Assembly: GCF_037782385.1 (NCBI RefSeq)
Contig: NZ_JBBEXD010000001.1
Span: 682,001-746,000, forward strand
Source of the DNA: Ascidiimonas meishanensis
Lineage (GTDB): Bacteria; Bacteroidota; Bacteroidia; Flavobacteriales; Flavobacteriaceae
Reading direction: 5' to 3'
Length of the DNA: 64,000 bases
Shown in pieces: positions 47,948-55,525 of this stretch. Position 1 is the stretch's first letter; each line of letters opens with the position of its first letter. The notes under the pieces were generated by a model. It ran no database searches and was not told where the DNA came from. It worked only from the letters and a program-made list of their open reading frames with translations. Both the position numbers and the translations under genes were made by a program.

Positions 47948-49186
47948 TTATTTAGATAATTCTTTTAATGTTTCGATAAGAGTATCTTTTGGCTGAATAA
48001 ATGAATTTAAAGGAATCAAATATTTCACAATATTTGTAAAATCTCCTACTAAACTTCCTTCAAAAATGATTATTCTGTTATCACTCGAACTTCTGTTTTT
48101 AAGAGTTTGTAAAAATTCAGGACTTGTATCATTAATTAAGCTATACGAGTGAATTATTAGAGTTAAGTTAGGATTGTATAAACCTGTCCTGATGATGTCA
48201 TTTATGTGTTCGTCAATAAATGAATATCCTATTACTACAAGAGTATTTTGGGTCTCAGTTAAAGATTTAGAAAAGTTTCTAAATAGTTCTGAATATGGTA
48301 AGTCTAATGAGTATGATTTTTTAGTTTGTATTGGATAAATCATAATAGAGTCAAATCCAATATCCTCTTTTTTTGATGTGTCAGAAATTTGCACCTCTTT
48401 TACATTATACAAATCATTGATGTTTTCAGCATATTGCCAAGAAATACTACCGTGAAGTTTGTATATATTTAAATAGGTTGAAATCCTCTTTCCTTTTTGA
48501 CTTGAATCTTGTTTGATATATGTTTCATTATGGAATGTGTCAGGGTCGAATTTTCTCATATGAACACCTCTAAATCCATTATTATAACTTACTCCTATTT
48601 TCTCGCAACCATTTTCAAATGCTAGGTCATAATTTGGTGTGAAAATTTTAGGTCTATTTAAAGTGTCTTTTCTACTAATTATCTTATTAATAAATAATTC
48701 GTGAATACTGAGTTTGTCTTTCACATAATCTATTGGAAATGGAACATAATTTTCAACGAAAATCTTTAGAGATTTATCCAAATAATTTTTTATTTCAGTC
48801 GCTGAATCTTCATCTTCTTTGTTGTTTAGATAGTATAAATATTCCTGGTTGATTTTATCAAATTTCTTTTCTAATAAATCATCCGATTCTAAAAACTTAA
48901 TTAGTTGTGAAACATATTCTTTTGGTTCTGATAAAGCTTTTAATTCAGCGATAACTGTAGCAAATGGATTTTCATCTTTATTAATAGTTTTCCCTCCGAT
49001 ACTTACAGATGTTCCTGAGCCACATAAAAAATTCAAACTTTCGTTCAAATAATATTTTGCGAGCTTACTTAACGGAACTTTCTCCTCATCCTTGAAAAAG
49101 TTACTTAATTCTGTCTCGTTTGCAATGTTTTCATCAGGAAATTCAGACACTATTGTTTTTCCTTCAATTGTTATTTGATTCTCCAT
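47948..49186 (-). CDS. SIR2-family NADase of a SIR2-HerA defence pair
   Basis: 412 residues. NAD-binding motif LNFLCGSGTS (residues 51-60), catalytic-site motif FTPNYD (182-187, Asn and Asp), the catalytic His in YKLHGSISW (H245) and VVIGYSFIDEHI (317-328) are all conserved. Those features define the SIR2-like fold seen in anti-phage proteins (DSR, Thoeris ThsA, SIR2-HerA/Nezha). The N-terminal 45 residues are family-specific. The adjacent HerA ATPase makes the pair a likely abortive-infection system. Confidence 0.9.
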   Translation of the reverse strand: MENQITIEGKTIVSEFPDENIANETELSNFFKDEEKVPLSKLAKYYLNESLNFLCGSGTSVSIGGKTINKDENPFATVIAELKALSEPKEYVSQLIKFLESDDLLEKKFDKINQEYLYYLNNKEDEDSATEIKNYLDKSLKIFVENYVPFPIDYVKDKLSIHELFINKIISRKDTLNRPKIFTPNYDLAFENGCEKIGVSYNNGFRGVHMRKFDPDTFHNETYIKQDSSQKGKRISTYLNIYKLHGSISWQYAENINDLYNVKEVQISDTSKKEDIGFDSIMIYPIQTKKSYSLDLPYSELFRNFSKSLTETQNTLVVIGYSFIDEHINDIIRTGLYNPNLTLIIHSYSLINDTSPEFLQTLKNRSSSDNRIIIFEGSLVGDFTNIVKYLIPLNSFIQPKDTLIETLKELSK

Positions 49187-49202
49187 ATTATTTTTTTCGC
49201 AT

Positions 49203-49212
49203 TACAGACAAC
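49203..49212 (+). repeat. 10-bp inverted repeat, right end of SIR2-HerA
   Basis: TACAGACAAC, 17 nt upstream of the SIR2 start; see 46394-46403. Confidence 0.5.
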
Positions 49213-49220
49213 GTAAAGTG

Positions 49221-49245
49221 TAAAAAGCGTTTTAATGCTTTTTTA
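49221..49245. other. Inverted repeat in the SIR2 leader
   Basis: TAAAAAGC and GCTTTTTTA flank GTTTTAAT between the candidate promoter and the SIR2 start. It could be a leader hairpin or operator. Confidence 0.4.
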
Positions 49246-49272
49246 CATAGTGTTAAGTTTAGTTGTTCTACC

Positions 49273-49280
49273 CAAATGTA
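49273..49280 (-). promoter_or_regulatory. -7 box of the SIR2-HerA promoter
   Basis: On the minus strand TACATTTG, an exact TAnnTTTG match, about 87 nt upstream of the SIR2 start; the -33 element is CTG rather than TTG. Confidence 0.5.
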
Positions 49281-50719
49281 AGGAATTTTCCCCTTTCTTA
49301 CAGTGGGGTAAACTAACGGAGTTTCAACAGGCCGCGCAAATCATGAAAAGCCAACACTTGATGGAGGGATCAGTGGCGGCTATGGGCCTTTATCCCTGAT
49401 AAGGTACGTAGCTGGCAATGAAGTAGAGCGTTAAAATCAAACCCTGCTCGCGGGCCTATTTTTAGCACAAAGCGGTTCGGGAAGAAAAAAGCATTTCTTG
49501 ACTTTATCATTTTTTTTCGATATCTTAACAAAGTCTTTAGTACGTTAGCTACGTTTGCAAATGCAAATTTGCACGATGCAATCGAAAAGACTTTGACTTC
49601 CCGCTTTTTAAAAAATCTAAGCCTTAAAAATACTTGCCAATCCTTACTTTTTTAACGCGTCCATCCATGAAGTTTTGTCTGATGGGCTGCTTGAAATTAA
49701 ACTTAACTAGTTAGTAAACGCAATTGCGTTTACTTCTCTTATATTTATTTTTGTAATCAACTTAAAATCAATACTATATCCATTTTTAGTCGTTTGTAAG
49801 CGTTTGTAAACATTTAGAAACGCTTAAGGTTTCCATAGATTGCTAATTCAAACTTACCAAAAACCAATGGTTTTTCTTATAGTCAAGCTACAAACACGTA
49901 TTTATTCGTAAGAAAATAACAACAATAGTTCTTATGCTTGCGGCAAGATAAAGAAGTGGGGTTTAAAAAGGGTACGGGAATCCGTAAGGGTAGGAGTGGG
50001 TTTTATTGTTTTGGTTATTGGCATTTTGGTAATCTTCTAAAACCACGATGCTTCGGAGTCCGTCGCTATGCGCCTTTGGAATAGCAGTTTCTAGCTGTAC
50101 GTATATTGATATAAATAAAGTTTCTCTTTGTATTTTTTTAAGAACATTGTCTTTAATAACGTGAATTCGATCTAAATTCAGTTTTATATTGTAATCTTAA
50201 ATAGAGTCTTTGAATTATTAAAAATAGGGTATATAAGTCACTTACGTTCATTTTCTTTGCTCGCACAGGGGCGAACGTAAAGAAAACAGCTAGTAGCTGT
50301 TTTTAGTGCAGCAGCCAGGCGGCGCGGGGAAACCAAAAGAAAAGACACTTTTTAGTTCATGTCATGTCTGTTTTGCATGAAGGTATTCATGAATCTTCTA
50401 TTTCCAAGGTATTTTTGTCCAGAGAGTGGACAAAACCACAAGGCTTTCCTATATTTTAGTTCACTAAATTCTATTTTCTGTAAAGGAGTTCATGAATTTA
50501 CATTTCTCCCCCGAAGGATTGGGGTTTCGAAAATTCTTAACGGAAAATCTTGTTATACTGCGGAAAAAGACAATTTCGCAATCGATTTTAATTCTTGTTT
50601 ACGTCGAACTGACGTTATTTTATTTTAAAAAGGTTTTGTAATTTTAAAGTATCCATTTAACGCAATATTTGGTAAGCGGGATGAATTGTCCCGTATACTT
50701 ATAAAGCTAGATACCTGAT

Positions 50720-51283
50720 ATGAATCCTACTCCTTTTGTACCTCAAAAAGTAATTCTTAAGAATCATAAAACCGTTCTGCTTAGGCAGGCAGTACTAGAG
50801 GATGCTAAAGAACTTAGTAGAATGATTAAGACGTATCTGGAAGACAGTCCCTACATTCCAAAAAACCCAAAAGAATTTAAGCTAACATTAGAAAAAGAAG
50901 AGGCTTGGATAGATTCGTTTATCACCAAAGAAAACTCCTTATTATTAGTAGCGGTTTATGAAGGTCAACTAGTAGGTAATATTGATCTTACCGGACATCA
51001 CCGAGAGGTAATGCAACATACCGCTATGGTTGGTATGGGTATGTTAAAAGCATGGCGAGAAGTAGGTTTGGGCAGTGCACTCTTACATGCTGCCATTATA
51101 TGGGCACAACAAAACCCTATTTTAGAAAAATTATGGCTTCAGGTCTATACAGACAATAAAGCAGGTGTAGCTTTGTATAAGAAGTTTAGGTTTGAAGAAA
51201 ACGGTATCCTTACTAATTTTTTTAAACAAGATAATAGGTATTATGACAATCTTACAATGAGTCTGAATCTACTCGCTAAATAA
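50720..51283 (+). CDS. GNAT-family N-acetyltransferase
   Basis: 187 residues. Acetyl-CoA binding is shown by GMGMLKAWREVGLGSALLHA (the R/QxxGxG/A loop) and the C-terminal pattern NKAGVALYKKFRFEENGI. The stop overlaps the next start (TAATG), so the two are translationally coupled. The substrate is unknown; the RimJ/RimL or polyamine type is possible. Confidence 0.87.
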   Translation: MNPTPFVPQKVILKNHKTVLLRQAVLEDAKELSRMIKTYLEDSPYIPKNPKEFKLTLEKEEAWIDSFITKENSLLLVAVYEGQLVGNIDLTGHHREVMQHTAMVGMGMLKAWREVGLGSALLHAAIIWAQQNPILEKLWLQVYTDNKAGVALYKKFRFEENGILTNFFKQDNRYYDNLTMSLNLLAK

Positions 51284-52236
51284 TGCATTATCTAAAAACA
51301 TCCAACACAATTAAAGTTTTTAACCCTCAGAAAACACTATTGATCTGGTTTACCCTATTTTTTATAACGGTGAGTTACGCACAACATTCTCATACTATAC
51401 AGCCAATACAAAATACTAAAGACTCTGAAGCTTTTTTTAGTAAGGTGGTGCGTTTTATGAAGCAAAAAAAAGCAGATTCTATTTGGTATTTGGCAAATAG
51501 CACATTTAAAACTACGATTCCGTTCTATACGTTAGAGGAAGAAGTAGCCAATATTGCCGTTCTTACTGAAATATCTGAAACCGAATTTTATAAGATTGAC
51601 AACGCAGAAACCGTAAAATTTATAAAAGGACCACCTGCCATAAAACAAGAAACTAAAAAACTGCTCATTGTTCCCCTTTACTTCACTCAAAATACCAGTG
51701 CCCTGCTCAATTGTAATGATTATAAAATAGGTGATGAAATTGAACTTGTAGCACAACTGGCAAATAACCAATGGCTACTGCACGATTTTAATTTTATCAA
51801 TCATAAATTGGAAATGGATTTTAATTTTGAAGAAACCATAACCCACTTTTTTGAAGCCAAAGACCCTATTTCTGTTACTTATAGTAAAATTGAGCAGGAT
51901 ACGAAACGAAGCGGTACTAAAATATTGAATGCTACCGAGGAAAAACAATTATTACCAAAGCTCTTAAAAATACTTAGCGAAAAAGGAGCCGAAGTTTTAG
52001 CCAACGATTTAGATGCCACGTCTAATTTATGGTACAGCTTTACTTTCTATAAGAAAGAGACCAACACTAAAAGTATTTTTGAAAAAAACGCTGTAAAAAC
52101 ATTACAGTTTATCTTTGAGGAAGGTACAAATATCCTCTTATTTTCGCCCGGTGATTCTAAATACATTGCCTTTAAAACACCGCAAAAAGAAGCCATAACG
52201 TCTTTATTTAATAAATTTAAGGCCATTGAAAACTAA
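51283..52236 (+). CDS. Hypothetical secreted protein
   Basis: 317 residues with an N-terminal hydrophobic segment (about residues 18-33, LIWFTLFFITVSYAQ). The remainder is mixed alpha/beta with an HDFNFINHKLEMDFNFEE stretch. No family recognised. It overlaps the acetyltransferase by one base and precedes the sulfurtransferase by 24 bp, so it sits in the middle of a three-gene operon. Confidence 0.65.
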   Translation: MHYLKTSNTIKVFNPQKTLLIWFTLFFITVSYAQHSHTIQPIQNTKDSEAFFSKVVRFMKQKKADSIWYLANSTFKTTIPFYTLEEEVANIAVLTEISETEFYKIDNAETVKFIKGPPAIKQETKKLLIVPLYFTQNTSALLNCNDYKIGDEIELVAQLANNQWLLHDFNFINHKLEMDFNFEETITHFFEAKDPISVTYSKIEQDTKRSGTKILNATEEKQLLPKLLKILSEKGAEVLANDLDATSNLWYSFTFYKKETNTKSIFEKNAVKTLQFIFEEGTNILLFSPGDSKYIAFKTPQKEAITSLFNKFKAIEN

Positions 52237-52260
52237 CCTGTATACTCAATTATCAATACG

Positions 52261-53085
52261 ATGCAAGCAACCGCAAACCAACACTTAGTAGACACCCAAT
52301 GGTTATCTGAACATCTTAACGATACAGATCTTATTATTCTGGACGCCACCATTGGCAAAACAACTACGCACACATCTGCCAATGTTTGCATTCCGGGGGC
52401 TCAATTTTTTGATCTGAAAAAAGATTTCTGTGAACCAGATGCACCTTTTCCAAGCACCGTACCCACAGCGAAAACATTTGAAAAAGGTTGTCAAAAATTG
52501 GGAATCACTGCGCAAAGCACTTTGGTAATCTATGATGACAAAGGCATCTATTCAAGTCCGCGAGCGTGGTGGCTTTTCTCTATTATGGGGCATCCCAAGG
52601 TTTTTGTGTTAGATGGAGGCCTACCTGCATGGCAAGCTGCTAATTATCCGGTAACCAATAAGTATGCTGCTCCTAAAGCTCTTGGAAATTTTAAGGCGCA
52701 ATTACAGCTTGAAAATATCAGGTTTTTTAAAGATATAGAAGAAAATCTACTCCAAAAAGAATTTTTATTGGTTGATGCCAGATCCGCCGGAAGGTTTACT
52801 AATACAGAAGCAGATCCAAGACCAGGATTAAGAAGCGGACATATACCGGATAGTTATAACCTTCCCTATACAGAATTACTTGAAAATGGTAAATTTAAAT
52901 CTGTTGAGAAACTTAAAAAGGTATTTCAACCTTTATTAAAGGAAAAAAGACCGCTAGTCTTTAGTTGCGGCTCTGGCATTACTGCATGTGTTGTATTGCT
53001 TGCAAGTGAAGGCATCCTGCCACAGCCCAAATCAGTATTTGATGGGTCTTGGACAGAATGGGCAACGAGAGTTGCTGCTGATTGA
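52261..53085 (+). CDS. Sulfurtransferase (thiosulfate/3-mercaptopyruvate type)
   Basis: 274 residues with two rhodanese domains. The active-site loop FSCGSGITACVV (Cys236) has the CGSGxT form typical of 3-mercaptopyruvate sulfurtransferases; the first domain carries DATIG and DDKGIYSSPRAWW, the linker HIPDSYNLPY. It would move sulfur from thiosulfate or mercaptopyruvate to a thiol or cyanide acceptor. It is last in an operon with the GNAT and secreted-protein genes. Confidence 0.92.
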   Translation: MQATANQHLVDTQWLSEHLNDTDLIILDATIGKTTTHTSANVCIPGAQFFDLKKDFCEPDAPFPSTVPTAKTFEKGCQKLGITAQSTLVIYDDKGIYSSPRAWWLFSIMGHPKVFVLDGGLPAWQAANYPVTNKYAAPKALGNFKAQLQLENIRFFKDIEENLLQKEFLLVDARSAGRFTNTEADPRPGLRSGHIPDSYNLPYTELLENGKFKSVEKLKKVFQPLLKEKRPLVFSCGSGITACVVLLASEGILPQPKSVFDGSWTEWATRVAAD

Positions 53086-53166
53086 AAAGAGGAGTTTTTT
53101 TAACAAACCAAAAAGTAGCAACCCACCCTTGCTGCACATGAACGGTGGGTGAGCAGATGGTAACCC

Positions 53167-53499
53167 CACCCCTGCAGGAAGGAATCTTTACTCAAAAATT
53201 AACTGTTGCACCCCTGCGGGAAGGAATCTTTACTCAAAAATTAGCGGTTGCACCCCTGCAAGAAGGAATCTTTACTCAAAAATGGCTGTTACACCCCTGA
53301 AGGAAGGAATCTTTACACAAAAATTACTGTTGCACCCCTGCGGAAAGGAATCTTTACTTAAAAATTGGCTGTTGCACCCCTGCAGGAAGGAATCTTTACT
53401 CAAAAATTGGTTGTTGCACCCCTGCAAGAAGGAATCTTTACTCAAAAATTACTGTTGCACCCCTGCGGGAAGGAATCTTTACTCAAAAATTGGTTGTTG
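53167..53499. repeat. Tandem array, about 42 bp x 8
   Basis: Units start at 53167, 53209, 53251, 53292, 53333, 53375, 53417 and 53458 (41 or 42 bp each) and share CACCCCTGCRGGAAGGAATC followed by TTTACTCAAAAATT, with a variable 7-9 nt join. Mixed 41/42-bp periods break any reading frame, so the array is non-coding. Confidence 0.92.
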
Positions 53500-53524
53500 C
53501 ACCCTAGCGACAAGGAAACAGCGG

Positions 53525-53726
53525 GTGAGCGAAGTCTTATCCTGATCTATGGTAACGTAACGGTGGGTGGGTGAGCGAAGTCTTATCCTGACCTATGGTA
53601 ACGTAACGGTGGGTGGGTGAGCGAAGTCTTATCCTGACCTATGGTAACGTAACGGTGGGTGGGTGAGCGAAGTCTTATCCTGACCTATGGTAACGTAACG
53701 GTGGGTGAGCGAAGTCGAACCCCACC
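53525..53726. repeat. Tandem array, 46 bp x 5
   Basis: Units beginning GTGAGCGAAGTCTTATCCTG start at 53525, 53571, 53617, 53663 and 53705; the first three spacings are exactly 46 bp, the last 42. The TGAGCGAAGTC core resembles short repeats common in Flavobacteriia intergenic DNA. Confidence 0.9.
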
Positions 53727-54173
53727 GGTGCGGGAAGCTTTTACATAAAGTTTATTCTACAGATAAACTTTCAGTGACTTTTTAATTTGTGTTTTAGGAA
53801 AATCGATTATACTTTACACTGTGTTTAAGGTATGGATTAATGATGGATCATTAGGGTTTTATTTACCTTAAATAGTAGCTGCTTTTAACACACTCCAGGA
53901 TAAATAGAAATAAAAATCACATCTAAGTAGCAATCTAAAATAAGACATCCATGCAAAAAACCTATGTTGGATAGCTTTGGTTGTCCATACTATTGCAAAT
54001 AAAATGTTATGTTGGCAGACTTCCAGTGCCTCAATCGCCATTTAAAAATACTTTTCTAATCACTACTCCTAGCGTCGAAATAAATGGGAAATTGACCTCA
54101 GGTTAGTAGCTCTAACTAGGATTTAACACCCTATCCCCCACTATTATTGAAGTCTAGGTTATGAAAACATTCA

Positions 54174-54198
54174 AAGCGGCTCGCAAGAGTCGCTTTTT
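54174..54198 (+). terminator. Orphan terminator
   Basis: AAGCGGCTC, GCAA, GAGTCGCTT with six T. One G-U type mismatch. Its upstream transcript is not obvious; it could end a small RNA or insulate the precursor promoter. Confidence 0.7.
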
Positions 54199-54207
54199 TC
54201 TTTATAA

Positions 54208-54236
54208 TTGTTAAATGAGGTAAAACCCTACTTTTG
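54208..54236 (+). promoter_or_regulatory. Promoter of the orphan precursor
   Basis: TTG at 54208-54210, an 18-nt spacer and TACTTTTG at 54229-54236, an exact TAnnTTTG box, 50 nt before the ATG. ACGTAACTT follows at 54251-54259, resembling half of the inverted repeat upstream of precursors 1-3. Confidence 0.7.
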
Positions 54237-54285
54237 TATAAAGATTTATACGTAACTTAAAGATTGAATCTAAAAATAAAGAGTC

Positions 54286-54492
54286 ATGAAAAAAAAGAGT
54301 CTTAAACATTTGTCTTTAGGCAAAAACACCGTTTCCAATTTAACAAAAAATGAGGTCTCAGGAGGTGCTATTACCTTCCCTACCTTTAGGTATTGCCAAA
54401 CAGCAGGCTGCGGCACCAATATTCAAGGTTGCAACTCCCGTGAAGTTTGTGAAACTATAGAAGTAGATAGATTTACTACGCCAATTTGCTAG
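54286..54492 (+). CDS. Orphan GG-leader cysteine-containing peptide precursor
   Basis: 68 residues: leader MKKKSLKHLSLGKNTVSNLT with a GG at 26-27, then a 41-residue core with five Cys (37, 42, 49, 55, 68), ending in Cys. The leader is of the same class as those of precursors 1-3 but the core is different, so it is a separate product. No modification gene lies next to it; the locus 14 kb away might supply one in trans. The gene has a good promoter and terminator. Confidence 0.78.
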   Translation: MKKKSLKHLSLGKNTVSNLTKNEVSGGAITFPTFRYCQTAGCGTNIQGCNSREVCETIEVDRFTTPIC

Positions 54493-54530
54493 ATATTTTA
54501 GTTTTTTATTGCCCTTTTAAAACGCAAAAA

Positions 54531-54562
54531 ACCCCGATACAAAAAATTACATCGGGGTTTTT
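54531..54562. terminator. Bidirectional terminator
   Basis: ACCCCGAT (54531-54538) and ATCGGGGT (54551-54558) with A- and T-runs on either side, between the orphan precursor and the convergent lipoprotein gene. Confidence 0.85.
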
Positions 54563-54601
54563 AATTGGCTATCTATCAATTTAATCTACTAAATTGGATA
54601 C

Positions 54602-55525
54602 TTACTCTAATGTAAAAATAGTACTATTTGTTGTAATTTCCCCTATATAACAATTAAAATCTCCTACTGATGCAGGTAATGGTAGCTTTTTCCTAACCCA
54701 TTGTTTCTTAACCTCATCCCATTCAGCAGCACCATAAACCAGTCCCTTTAACTCTTTGGTAGCCATTTCAAACTCGTATGAAGCGCCCAATAGTTTAAAC
54801 CCAATTAGGTTTAATTGAACCTCATAAGATTCGCCAGCTTTTAAGAAAATAAATTGCTCTTTATTATCTTTAATACTAAAGGTTTTTGTAGCTAATTCTG
54901 TAAACTGCAAAAGAGGTTCAGGTCTTTGCTCAATAGTTTGTAAAAGTTGTTGTGCTTCTTTATAAGAAATCAATTGCTTTTGAGTACCCAAGAAAAAATG
55001 CAATCGCCTTCCCGTATTATAATGATCTAATTTTAGTTGCGTTTGAAGAATTTTATAAAAAACAGCCAATTCACTATTCACCATAGGATATTCTATTTCT
55101 TCCTCTTCATCCGCACTTTTTTCTAAAAGTACCAATCCCCCAGAATATTCGTCAAGTCCTTGAAAATAAACATGAAATGCGTGGTTGTGAAACTTTGAAT
55201 AGAGGCTTTGTAACGAAGAATTGTTATCTATACGCTCCAGCCGATCAGTAACATCCAGAGAACCATTTACTTTTGGTAATTGCCATATATCGCTAATTAC
55301 AGGTTTAGGAAAATAAATTGCTTCTCCAGTTTGATTTTTAAATCTAAAAACCAGAAAAGGAATTTGCTTTTCCTGTTCAAAAATAGGATTCTCTGGAAGT
55401 ACGACCGATTCCCTCTTCTTCCATATAAGTTTAGTTTCCAATACTACATTTTGTGCCATGGGCATCTGTGAAGCGCAAGCGCTTAGTATTAATAAAATAG
55501 CTAGTATTGGAACTGTTTTCATCAT
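54602..55525 (-). CDS. Lipoprotein coupled to the RHS gene
   Basis: 307 residues with lipobox LSAC (MMKTVPILAILLILSACAS). The rest is mixed with VVLPENPIFEQEKQIPFLVF and a strand-rich C-terminus; no family recognised. Its start overlaps the stop of the RHS gene (TAATG), so it is translationally coupled. The position right after a polymorphic-toxin-like gene fits an immunity protein or a surface partner, but neither is proven. Confidence 0.7.
   Translation of the reverse strand: MMKTVPILAILLILSACASQMPMAQNVVLETKLIWKKRESVVLPENPIFEQEKQIPFLVFRFKNQTGEAIYFPKPVISDIWQLPKVNGSLDVTDRLERIDNNSSLQSLYSKFHNHAFHVYFQGLDEYSGGLVLLEKSADEEEEIEYPMVNSELAVFYKILQTQLKLDHYNTGRRLHFFLGTQKQLISYKEAQQLLQTIEQRPEPLLQFTELATKTFSIKDNKEQFIFLKAGESYEVQLNLIGFKLLGASYEFEMATKELKGLVYGAAEWDEVKKQWVRKKLPLPASVGDFNCYIGEITTNSTIFTLE

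Larger units (their letters stand above)
49187..50719. other. 1.5-kb gene-free region
   Basis: No convincing gene. It holds the SIR2 promoter, an imperfect inverted repeat at about 50243-50286 (TTTTCTTTGCTCGC against GCGAACGTAAAGAAAA), and a degenerate internal duplication near 50378-50510 around TTCATGAATCT and TTCATGAATTT. The 89-codon frame at 50359-50628 consists of this repeat material. It may be decayed mobile or repetitive DNA; no transposase was recognised. Confidence 0.5.
53086..54285. other. Non-coding region with tandem arrays and orphan terminator
   Basis: Contains the two arrays, about 450 bp of AT-rich DNA without genes (53730-54170), a hairpin terminator (54174-54198) with no gene before it, and the promoter of the fourth precursor. 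The frames at 53282-53545 and 53365-53574 are repeat sequence only. Confidence 0.6.

Noticed and set aside
49221..49245. Terminator upstream of SIR2
   Set aside because: It lies between the likely promoter and the start codon with no gene ending before it, so it was kept only as a leader inverted repeat.
50359..50628. 89-codon gene
   Set aside because: The sequence is a degenerate internal repeat with unlikely Cys/Phe-rich composition and no recognisable family.
53167..53499. CRISPR array
   Set aside because: Units are contiguous, with only 7-9 nt of variable sequence between conserved parts, far too short for spacers, and no cas genes are present.
53282..53574. Two overlapping coding frames of 87 and 69 codons
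   Set aside because: They are translations of the 42-bp repeats; mixed 41/42-bp periods shift the frame, and there is no start context or homologue.
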